A DNA stretch of 64,000 bases, from the NCBI RefSeq assembly GCF_014646095.1, contig NZ_BMMU01000011.1, positions 62,001 through 126,000 on the forward strand, read 5' to 3'. Source of the stretch: Streptomyces lacrimifluminis (GTDB taxonomy: Bacteria > Actinomycetota > Actinomycetes > Streptomycetales > Streptomycetaceae). Of the stretch, positions 1 to 6,835 are shown piece after piece. Both the position numbers and the translations under genes were made by a program. Each line of letters begins with the position of its first letter. The stretch's first letter is position 1. The notes beneath the pieces were generated by a model. The model was given only the letters and a program-made list of their open reading frames with translations, searched no databases and was not told the DNA's origin.

Positions 1-1126
1 CATCCGCAAGCTGACCGACGGCGAGCGGATCAGCCTCGGCGACGTCACCCTGCAGATCCTCGAAACCCCGGGCCACACACCGGAGTCGATCAGCATCCTG
101 GTCCACGAGCACGCCGCTGACACCGTCCCCTACGGCGTTCTCACGGGCGACGCGCTGTTCATCGGCGACGTCGGCCGGCCCGACCTGCTCGCCTCGATCG
201 GCGTGACCGCCGACGAACTCGGACGCATGCTCTACGACACCATCCAGCACAAGCTGATGGCGCTGCCGGACGCGGTGCGGGTCTTCCCCGCCCACGGTGC
301 CGGATCCGCCTGCGGCAAGAACCTCTCCACCCAGCGCCAGTCCACCATCGGCGAGCAGCGCGCCACCAACTACGCCTGCCGGCCCATGAGCGAGGAGAAG
401 TTCGTCGAGCTGGTCACCGCGGGCCAGCCGTCCGTGCCCGCCTACTTCGTCTACGACGCCGTCCTCAACCGCAAGGAGCACGGCCTGTTCGACGCCACCG
501 CCGCGCCGCGACCGCTGTCGGTCGAGGAGTTCATGGAGCGGCGCGCGGCGGGGGCCGTCGTGGTCGACGCCCGCTCGCCGCAGGACTTCGCCCCGGGGTA
601 TCTCCGCGGCTCGGTCAACGTGCCCGCGGACGGACGATTCGCCGAACAGGCGGGCATGGTCATCACTCCCGAACAGGACGTCGTCGTCATCGCGCCGCAG
701 GACCGCGAGGAGGAGGTCGTCACCCGGCTCGCCCGGATCGGCTTCGACAAGGTCGGCGGTTACCTGCGCGAACCAGAGGGCGCCTTCCCCTCGCTGGCCG
801 CAGAGATGGAACAGGCGAGCCGCCTGACCGCCGACGAACTGCGCCGCCTGCTGGACAGCGACGAACCCCCGCTGGTCCTGGACGTGCGCAACACCGCCGA
901 ACGTGAGGAGGGCTTCATCGAGGGCGCCCTGAACATCCCGCTGACCGAACTCTCCCGCCGCATCGGCGAGACCCCGGCCGGCCGGCCCCTCGTCGTCCAC
1001 TGCGCGGGCGGCCACCGCTCCTCCATCGCCGCCAGCCTGCTGCGCCACCAGGGCCGAACCGACGTCTCCGACCTGCTCGGCGGCTACGGCGCATGGCTCG
1101 CCCTGCCCGCGTCGGCCGACGTCTGA
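1..1126 (+). CDS. CstB-like persulfide dioxygenase / rhodanese, 5' partial
   Basis: The frame is open from base 2, so the start lies upstream of the window. The visible part begins inside a metallo-beta-lactamase fold: ETPGHTPES carries a metal-ligand His, and GDALFIGDVGRPDL is the ETHE1/persulfide-dioxygenase signature. Two rhodanese domains follow. The middle one has no cysteine at its loop (VVVIAPQDRE), so it looks catalytically dead. The last keeps the active Cys in VVHCAGGHRSS. This order (dioxygenase, dead rhodanese, live rhodanese) is that of staphylococcal CstB, which oxidises low-molecular-weight persulfides to thiosulfate. A rhodanese and a TauE exporter follow, which fits sulfide/persulfide detoxification. 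The function is inferred from domain order. Confidence 0.88.
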   Translation, partial: IRKLTDGERISLGDVTLQILETPGHTPESISILVHEHAADTVPYGVLTGDALFIGDVGRPDLLASIGVTADELGRMLYDTIQHKLMALPDAVRVFPAHGAGSACGKNLSTQRQSTIGEQRATNYACRPMSEEKFVELVTAGQPSVPAYFVYDAVLNRKEHGLFDATAAPRPLSVEEFMERRAAGAVVVDARSPQDFAPGYLRGSVNVPADGRFAEQAGMVITPEQDVVVIAPQDREEEVVTRLARIGFDKVGGYLREPEGAFPSLAAEMEQASRLTADELRRLLDSDEPPLVLDVRNTAEREEGFIEGALNIPLTELSRRIGETPAGRPLVVHCAGGHRSSIAASLLRHQGRTDVSDLLGGYGAWLALPASADV

Positions 1127-1210
1127 TCCCCCGTACCGGCGGCGGCCCTGGCCGCACCCATCGTCCGCCGCCGACCCCGCCGGCTCCGCCAGTGACAGCA
1201 AGGACCCCCC

Positions 1211-1792
1211 ATGACCACCAGTGCCGACAAACCCCGACTCGACCCCGCAACCCTGCGCGACCTGACGCAGGACGGTGAAGGCCCGCGCCTGCTGGACGTG
1301 CGCACGCCCGGTGAGTTCCGCACCGCCCACATCCCAGGCTCCTACAACGTGCCCCTCGACACCCTGCGCGAGCATCGCGCCGAACTCCTCCACCACCTCG
1401 ACGAGGACGTCGTACTGATCTGCCGCTCCGGCGCCCGGGCCGCCCAGGCCGAACAGTCCCTGGCCGAGGCCGGACTGCCCAACCTGCGCGTCCTCGACGG
1501 CGGGGTCATGGCGTGGGAGACCGCCTCCGGCCCGCTCACCCGTGGCCCGGAGCGCTGGGACCTGGAGCGCCAGATACGCCTGGTCGCCGGCACCCTCGTC
1601 CTGGTGAGCGGCATCGCGGGCCTGTTCCTGCCCGGACTGCACCTGATCGGCACGGCGGTCGGGGCCGGGCTGGCCGTCGCCGCGCTCACCAACACCTGCG
1701 CCATGGGCATGCTGCTGGCGAAGCTGCCCTACAACCGCGGCCCCCGCGCCGGCATCGACACCGTCGTCGCCGCCCTGCGGGACGCGTCGTGA
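1211..1792 (+). CDS. Rhodanese with C-terminal DUF2892 membrane segment
   Basis: A 193-residue protein. Residues 10-105 form a rhodanese domain with catalytic Cys71 in the loop CRSGARA. Residues 122-175 form two hydrophobic helices of the DUF2892/YgaP type ending in the conserved CAMGMLL..LPYN segment. YgaP-like proteins are membrane-anchored sulfurtransferases that carry persulfide sulfur on the Cys. The gene is 84 bp downstream of the CstB-like gene and its stop overlaps the next start by 4 bp (GTGA), so it is probably co-transcribed and translationally coupled with the TauE gene. Confidence 0.9.
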   Translation: MTTSADKPRLDPATLRDLTQDGEGPRLLDVRTPGEFRTAHIPGSYNVPLDTLREHRAELLHHLDEDVVLICRSGARAAQAEQSLAEAGLPNLRVLDGGVMAWETASGPLTRGPERWDLERQIRLVAGTLVLVSGIAGLFLPGLHLIGTAVGAGLAVAALTNTCAMGMLLAKLPYNRGPRAGIDTVVAALRDAS

Positions 1793-2760
1793 TCGCCGTC
1801 ATCATCGTCGCGTCCCTGCTCATCGGGGTCAGCCTTGGCATCCTGGGCGGCGGCGGGTCCATCCTGACCGTGCCCGTCCTCATCTACCTGGCCGGAATGG
1901 AGACCAAGGAGGCCATCGCCACCTCGCTCTTCGTCGTCGGCGTCACGAGTGCCGCCGGGGTCGTCTCGCACGCCCGTGCCGGACGCGTCCGCTGGCGTAC
2001 GGGGCTGCTGTTCGGTCTGGCCGGCATGACCGGCGCCTACGCGGGCGGACGGCTGGCCGAGTTCGTCCCGGGCACCGTCCTGCTGCTCACGTTCGCCCTC
2101 ATGATGATCGCCACCGCCGTGGCCATGATCCGGGGACGCAGACACCGGCCGCAGAAGGCCCACCACGAACTCCCCGTGCTCCATGTCCTGCTGGAAGGCA
2201 TCGTGGTGGGCCTGGTGACCGGTCTGGTCGGCGCGGGCGGCGGCTTCCTGGTCGTGCCGGCCCTGGCCCTGCTGGGCGGACTGCCGATGACCGTGGCCGT
2301 CGGCACCTCGCTGCTGGTCATCTCCATGAAGTCCTTCGCGGGCCTGGCCGGTTACCTCACCAGCGTGCACATCGACTGGGGGTTCGCCGCTCTCGTCACG
2401 GCGATCGCCGTCGTCGGCGGCCTGATCGGCGGCCTTCTGGCCGGACGCATCCCGCAGGACGCGCTGCGCAAGTCGTTCGGCTGGTTCGTCGCCGTCATGG
2501 GGGTGTTCGTCCTCGGCCGGCAGATCAGCTCCGACCTGCGCCACACCCTGCTGACCAGCCCCTGGGCGGGGGCCTCGGTGGCCACGGCGGCGGGAATCGC
2601 CTTCAGCTGGTCCATGCTCAGGCGCTCCGGACGGACACCGGAGCAGACGGGTGGCGCCTCGACGCCGTCGGAGGACGCAAGCGGACGGACCGCCCCGCGC
2701 CCCGTCCCTGCCGACACCGTGCGGAGCCATGGCACCACCGCGTCACCGCTCGACACGTAG
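1789..2760 (+). CDS. TauE/SafE family sulfite/sulfur anion exporter
   Basis: A 323-residue multi-pass membrane protein. The GTG start at 1789 overlaps the preceding stop by 4 bp; the frame stays open further upstream, but that part is antisense-like and reads over the rhodanese gene. The protein shows the two TauE repeats, each with a glycine-rich loop (GILGGGGSILTVP near the N-terminus and GLVGAGGGFLVVP near the middle), and about eight hydrophobic helices. The last 45 residues are polar and low-complexity. TauE/SafE proteins export sulfite or sulfoacetate-type anions; here it would remove sulfite/thiosulfate made by the two upstream enzymes, as TauE does in the cst operon. Confidence 0.88.
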   Translation: MIAVIIVASLLIGVSLGILGGGGSILTVPVLIYLAGMETKEAIATSLFVVGVTSAAGVVSHARAGRVRWRTGLLFGLAGMTGAYAGGRLAEFVPGTVLLLTFALMMIATAVAMIRGRRHRPQKAHHELPVLHVLLEGIVVGLVTGLVGAGGGFLVVPALALLGGLPMTVAVGTSLLVISMKSFAGLAGYLTSVHIDWGFAALVTAIAVVGGLIGGLLAGRIPQDALRKSFGWFVAVMGVFVLGRQISSDLRHTLLTSPWAGASVATAAGIAFSWSMLRRSGRTPEQTGGASTPSEDASGRTAPRPVPADTVRSHGTTASPLDT

Positions 2761-2926
2761 CGACGCGCCGGGCACTCCGGGCACCCGGTCCCACTGGGCT
2801 CCTCCCTCCGGCCCTGCGGTTCCCTCGGGCAGCGGCCGGGCGCCGGTGGCTACCACGGGAACGTCGCAGGACAGCCGGATGCCGCCAGCCAGGCACACCG
2901 TCCGCTCGTTCAGGGTGAGCGGACAT

Positions 2927-2940
2927 GGGCCACCGGTCCC
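2927..2940. promoter_or_regulatory. OsdR/DevR-like box
   Basis: GGGCC-ACCG-GTCCC fits GGG[A/C]C-N4-G[G/T]CCC exactly. It lies 8 bp upstream of the first CstR-type operator and about 230 bp before the OsmC gene. Confidence 0.55.
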
Positions 2941-2948
2941 CGCCCTAG

Positions 2949-2962
2949 TACCCACCGGGGTA
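2949..2962. promoter_or_regulatory. CstR-type operator 1
   Basis: TACCC-ACCG-GGGTA, with the same 5-4-5 architecture as the sites at 3026 and 5510. CsoR-family repressors bind G/C-tract dyads of this kind. Confidence 0.65.
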
Positions 2963-2998
2963 TGCCCCTTACTCGGCCTCCTCGTCCCCTCAGCCAAC

Positions 2999-3027
2999 TT
3001 GGTCCGCCGCGAACCGGCCGATAAAAT
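2999..3027 (+). promoter_or_regulatory. Promoter of the OsmC operon
   Basis: TTGGTC (2999-3004), a 17-bp spacer and TAAAAT (3022-3027, five of six matches to TATAAT). The second CstR-type operator overlaps the -10 element, the expected position for repression by occlusion. Confidence 0.55.
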
Positions 3028-3041
3028 ACCCAGCAGGGTAT
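3026..3041. promoter_or_regulatory. CstR-type operator 2
   Basis: ATACCC-AGCA-GGGTAT, a perfect dyad overlapping the predicted -10 of the OsmC operon. It has the same spacing as the sites at 2949 and 5510. Confidence 0.7.
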
Positions 3042-3167
3042 ACCGTCACGACAGCTCGTACGAGGGCCGCAAGGCCCCCGCCGCACCCGTCGGCCTCTCG
3101 ATCCGCCGCGTCGTCCGTGATCGACTGGAATCCGGCAGCAGTCGGCACCAGCGAGAAGGGCCCGGCC

Positions 3168-3620
3168 ATGACCGCAAGCACGCAGCAGCCTCCCGGCACG
3201 AACCCGCCGTGGTCCACGGACGTGCACCGCATCGAGGTCACCCACACCGAGCACGACGCCTGCACCGTGGACATCCGCGGCCACCGCCTCCAGGTCGACC
3301 AGCCCGTCGACGCGGGCGGCACGGACACCGCGCCCACTCCCACCGAACTGTTCGCGGCCTCCCTGACCACCTGCGTCGCGTTCCGCGCGGGCCGCCACCT
3401 GCACCGCGACCACCTGCCCCGCACCGGTCCGCGGGTCCGTACGGAGTTCACCATGGCCACCGACCGCCCCGCCCGCGTCGCCTCCCTGCGCGTAGTGGTC
3501 GTCCCGCCCCCCGAACTCCCCGAACAGCGCCGGGCGGCCCTGCTGGCCGTCGCCTCGCACTGCACGGTCCACAACATCCTCGATCAGCCGCCCGAGGCCA
3601 CGATCGGACTGGAGCCATGA
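3168..3620 (+). CDS. OsmC/Ohr family thiol peroxidase-like protein
   Basis: A 150-residue OsmC-fold protein. Cys69, in the segment PTPTELFAASLTTC, and Cys132, in ASHCTVHN, sit at the peroxidatic and resolving positions. OsmC/Ohr enzymes reduce organic hydroperoxides, and some act on persulfides. I chose ATG 3168 because GAGAAGGG lies 7 nt upstream; an in-frame GTG at 3117 has no such site. The stop overlaps the next start by 4 bp (ATGA). CstR-type operators upstream suggest induction by reactive sulfur species. Confidence 0.88.
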   Translation: MTASTQQPPGTNPPWSTDVHRIEVTHTEHDACTVDIRGHRLQVDQPVDAGGTDTAPTPTELFAASLTTCVAFRAGRHLHRDHLPRTGPRVRTEFTMATDRPARVASLRVVVVPPPELPEQRRAALLAVASHCTVHNILDQPPEATIGLEP

Positions 3621-5311
3621 GCACGTCCCTGGCCCCGGCCGCGTCGGCGCTGCTGGAGCGCATCCGCAACGGACTCATCGGCGACGACGAGGTACTCGAC
3701 GGCCCGTACGGCCCGAATCGGATCGTCTACGCCGACTACACCGCCTCCGGCCGCTCCCTGGACTTCGTCGAGGACTTCGTCCGCGAGCAGGTGCTGCCCC
3801 GCTACGGCAACACGCACTCGGAGAGCTCCAGCACCGGTCTGCAGACGACCCGCCTGCGCGAGGACGCCCGCCGGATCATCCGTGACGCGGTCGGAGGCAC
3901 CGAGAACGACCTCGTGATCTTCTGCGGCTCCGGCGCCACCGCGGCGGTGAACAAACTGGTCGGCATACTGGAGCTGCGCCGCCCCGACCAGCCGCCCGAG
4001 GCCGAGCGCCCGGTGGTCTTCCTCGGGCCGTACGAGCACCACTCCAACGAACTGCCCTGGCGTGAGTCGGTCGCCGACGTCGTCGTCATCGACGAGGACC
4101 CGGACGGCCACATCGATCTCGCCCGGCTCGAAGCGGGACTGCGGCGGTACGCCGACCGGCCGCTGCGTATCGGCAGTTTCTCCGCCGCGTCGAACGTCAC
4201 CGGCATCCTCACCGACGCCGACCGCATCGCCCGGCTGCTGCACACCCACGACGCTCTCTCCTTCTGGGACTACGCTGCCGCCGCCCCGTACGTCCCGATC
4301 CGGATCGCGGAGAGCGGACCCGGTGCGGGCGACCACAAAGACGCTGTCTTCCTGTCCCCGCACAAGTTCGTCGGCGGCCCGCAGACCCCGGGCGTGCTCG
4401 TCGTGCGCCGTGATCTGGTCCGCAACCCGGTGCCCACCGCACCCGGCGGCGGCACCGTCGCGTTCGTCGACCCGCTCGGCCACCGGTACCTCGACGACCG
4501 GGTCGCCCGTGAAGAAGGCGGCACCCCGGCCATCGTCGAGTCCATCCGCGCCGGGCTGGTCTTCGCCCTCAAACAGGCCGTCGGAACCGACACCATCCAG
4601 GCCGCCGAGGAGCGCCACTGGCGGCAGGTGCTGACCGGCTGGGGCGCCGACTCGCGGATCGAGATCCTCGGCGACCACCACGCCCGCCGCCTATCCATCG
4701 TCTCGTTCCGTATCCGCTACGGCGAGCACTCCCACCTGCACCACAACTACGTCGTCGCCCTGCTCAACGACCTGCTCGGCATCCAGGCCCGCGGCGGCTG
4801 CTCGTGCGCCGGACCGTACGGCCACCGCCTGCTCGGCATCGACGCGGCCACCTCCCACGCCCTGCTCGACGAGGTCGTCCACGGCTGCGACGGCATCAAA
4901 CCCGGCTGGACCCGCATCAACTTCAACTACTTCATCAGCGACACCGTCCGCGACTACCTCATCGACGCCGTCGGCCTGATCGCCGCGCACGGACACCGGC
5001 TCCTGCCCGACTACCGCTTCGACCCGCACACGGGGCGGTGGCACCATCACGCCGGTGCCGCCGGTCCTCCCCTGCGACTGACCGGCGTGCGGTTCGCCGA
5101 CGACGGACGCCTCACTGTGGCGGACGCCGGCCACGACCGACTGGGAGAGGAGGCGCTGCCCGGCCAACTCGACCGCGCCCGCCAGTTGTTCGCCTCCCGC
5201 TCCGACCGTCTGGACGACGGCCCCACCGGACTCCCGGCCGACTTCGAGCGCATGCGCTGGTTCCCGCTGCCGCCCGCCTGCCTGGAACAAAGCAGGACCG
5301 GTACCGGTTGA
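3617..5311 (+). CDS. Aminotransferase class V (cysteine-desulfurase-like) PLP enzyme
   Basis: A 564-residue fold-type I PLP enzyme. Residues 35-440 form the class V aminotransferase domain: Asp218 in FWDYAA binds the pyridine nitrogen, and Lys250 in SPHKF should form the Schiff base. A GGCSCAGPYGH segment near residue 395 supplies cysteines in roughly the region where cysteine desulfurases have their catalytic loop. The last ~100 residues are an extra, variable tail. The frame is open upstream, but ATG 3617 overlaps the OsmC stop by 4 bp, which makes it the likely start. The substrate is not evident; the setting suggests cysteine or another sulfur compound. Confidence 0.85.
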   Translation: MSTSLAPAASALLERIRNGLIGDDEVLDGPYGPNRIVYADYTASGRSLDFVEDFVREQVLPRYGNTHSESSSTGLQTTRLREDARRIIRDAVGGTENDLVIFCGSGATAAVNKLVGILELRRPDQPPEAERPVVFLGPYEHHSNELPWRESVADVVVIDEDPDGHIDLARLEAGLRRYADRPLRIGSFSAASNVTGILTDADRIARLLHTHDALSFWDYAAAAPYVPIRIAESGPGAGDHKDAVFLSPHKFVGGPQTPGVLVVRRDLVRNPVPTAPGGGTVAFVDPLGHRYLDDRVAREEGGTPAIVESIRAGLVFALKQAVGTDTIQAAEERHWRQVLTGWGADSRIEILGDHHARRLSIVSFRIRYGEHSHLHHNYVVALLNDLLGIQARGGCSCAGPYGHRLLGIDAATSHALLDEVVHGCDGIKPGWTRINFNYFISDTVRDYLIDAVGLIAAHGHRLLPDYRFDPHTGRWHHHAGAAGPPLRLTGVRFADDGRLTVADAGHDRLGEEALPGQLDRARQLFASRSDRLDDGPTGLPADFERMRWFPLPPACLEQSRTGTG

Positions 5312-5509
5312 ACACCCCTCGGCGGCCCCGGGACCGGTACCGCCGATGAGGGTGACGGTGCCGACGCCCCGCCCGGTCGGCCGACTGCCGCCAGGCGGAT
5401 GTTCACCGGGGACGCAAGCCTGGTCGGCACCGAGGGACCGACGTGGTGGTGTTGGTCATGGCGGGTGTGATCCTTACTCGTCGACGCCGTTCCGAACCGG
5501 GACGTACAG

Positions 5510-5523
5510 TACCCCTAGGGGTA
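5510..5523. promoter_or_regulatory. CstR-type operator 3 (autoregulatory)
   Basis: TACCC-CTAG-GGGTA, a perfect 14-bp palindrome 17 bp upstream of the repressor start codon and just before its ribosome site. It suggests negative autoregulation. Confidence 0.72.
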
Positions 5524-5540
5524 TTTTTGGAGGAGTGATC

Positions 5541-5828
5541 GTGGAACTGCAGCTTGAGGGTTCGGACCTGAAGGCCGTGCTGAACCGGCTGCGCCGGGCG
5601 CAGGGTCAGATCTCCGGTGTCATCCGGATGATCGAGGAGGGGCGTGACTGCGAGGAGGTCGTCACACAGCTCGCCGCAGCCTCCCGCGCGCTCGACCGGG
5701 CCGGTTTCGCGATCATCGCCACCGGGCTGCAGCAGTGCGTGGCCGACATCGAGTCCGGCCGCAGGAACGGCGAGGACACGGACGCCATGCGCGCCCGGCT
5801 GGAGAAACTCTTCCTGTCGCTGGCCTGA
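5541..5828 (+). CDS. cstR: CsoR-family repressor of the persulfide-sensing CstR type
   Basis: A 95-residue all-alpha CsoR/FrmR-family repressor (DUF156). Copper-sensing CsoR uses a Cys-His-Cys triad. Here the outer residues are present (Cys37 and Cys66) but the His position is Gly62, the pattern of CstR, in which the two cysteines form di- to tetrasulfide bridges on sensing persulfides. GTG 5541 is chosen because GGAGGA (5529-5534) lies 6 nt before it; GTG 5535 would overlap that site. The neighbours (CstB-like, TauE, OsmC) and three TACCC-N4-GGGTA operators agree with this reading. Persulfide specificity remains an inference. Confidence 0.88.
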   Translation: MELQLEGSDLKAVLNRLRRAQGQISGVIRMIEEGRDCEEVVTQLAAASRALDRAGFAIIATGLQQCVADIESGRRNGEDTDAMRARLEKLFLSLA

Positions 5829-5990
5829 GAGCCCGCCCCGCACCGGCCGCCCCAGTACGGCAAATCGGCGGGGTCCGTACGGCGCATCGCGGCGTCGGCG
5901 GTATCGGACAGCAAGCCGCACCTTCGCCGCCCCGCCCGCACAGGACCGGTCCCCCGTCCGGCCCCCACGACGACGAGAAAGGCCGACGCC

Positions 5991-6395
5991 ATGCGCTACG
6001 ACCGGACCGTTCAGCTCGAAACCGACTTCGTCACCGCCGTCGCCCGCACCCGCGACGCCCTCGCGGAGCAGGGGTTCGGCATCCTCACCGAGATCGACGT
6101 CACCGCCACCCTCAAGGCGAAGCTCGACCACGACATGGAGGACTACGTCATCCTCGGCGCCTGCAACCCGTCCCTGGCCCACCGCGCCCTGGACACCGAC
6201 CGTTCGATCGGCCTGCTCCTGCCGTGCAACGTGGTCGTCCGCCGCGACGGCGACCGCACCGCCGTGCAGGTCCTCGACCCGAACACGATGATCGCGCTCA
6301 CGGAACTGGACATGCTGCGCCCGGTCGCCGAAGAGGCCACCCGGCGCCTCGACGCCGCCCTCGCCTCACTCACCACACCCGGCACGATCAGCTGA
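5991..6395 (+). CDS. DUF302 domain protein
   Basis: A 134-residue cytoplasmic protein made of one DUF302 domain. Its hallmarks are ILGACNPSLAHRAL (residues 52-67) and GLLLPCNVVV shortly after, which give two conserved cysteines. GAGAAAGG lies just upstream of ATG 5991. DUF302 genes often accompany sulfur oxidation and CstR/CsoR loci. The biochemical role is unknown. It follows the repressor gene by 160 bp, so it may share that promoter. Confidence 0.85.
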   Translation: MRYDRTVQLETDFVTAVARTRDALAEQGFGILTEIDVTATLKAKLDHDMEDYVILGACNPSLAHRALDTDRSIGLLLPCNVVVRRDGDRTAVQVLDPNTMIALTELDMLRPVAEEATRRLDAALASLTTPGTIS

Positions 6396-6481
6396 CTCCC
6401 CGCCCGGGCAACGACACGGGGCCGCCGACAGATCCGGGCCCGCCGGGACCGCCGGCGCACCCTGGTACCAAGGCAGACGTC

Positions 6482-6706
6482 CGCTACCAAAGGCGAGGCG
6501 AACGCGCGGGAGACCTCGCGGAGCTGCTCTGGGGGCTGGGCACGGTATCCGCTGTCGTACCCGCGGTGGGGTGGGTGCTGCACGCGCTGCGCCAGGGGCG
6601 CACGGGTGCGGACCTGATCGCCGCGCTGGCGCTGGGCGGCACCCTGGCCGTGGGCGAATACCTTGCCGGGGCCCTGATCGCGCTGATGCTCGCCACCGGA
6701 GCATCC
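6482..6706 (+). pseudogene. Remnant of a heavy-metal P1B-type ATPase (N-terminal membrane part)
   Basis: One frame here reads RRGERAGDLAELLWG followed by a helix pair and TLAVGEYLAGALIALMLATG. In actinobacterial metal-transporting P-type ATPases this stretch leads into the second helix pair before the actuator domain. Here the match stops at the ATG of LATG and the frame runs into unrelated residues. There is no actuator, phosphorylation (DKTGT) or ATP-binding domain, and no convincing start. It looks like the stump of a deleted ATPase gene between the DUF302 gene and the kinase gene. Confidence 0.55.
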
Positions 6707-6835
6707 GCCACAGACCGGAAAGGTGACTCGGCAGCTGCTCATCGCGCAATCGGGATCCGCGACAAGCGGGTACCTCCTTCGCGCCGTTCACTCAACGGCC
6801 TTCCACCCCCGCCGGGGAGGGACAACGGCAGCTGA

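Larger units (their letters stand above)
2761..3167. other. Intergenic regulatory region before the OsmC operon
   Basis: No gene is visible in this 407-bp stretch. It holds one OsdR/DevR-like dyad, two CstR-type operators and a plausible sigma-70-type promoter, each listed separately. The arrangement suggests that the downstream operon answers both to reactive sulfur and to the dormancy-type regulator. Confidence 0.7.

Noticed and set aside
1729..2730. Long minus-strand open frame opposite the TauE gene
   Set aside because: Its Asp/Gln/Gly/Arg-rich sequence is the usual antisense shadow of a high-GC gene. It has no domain or ribosome site, and the plus strand is clearly TauE.
2651..3616. N-terminal extension of the class V PLP enzyme frame
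   Set aside because: The frame is open, but it overlaps the OsmC gene and the operators and is Arg/Pro-rich. ATG 3617, in the 4-bp overlap with OsmC, is a far better start.
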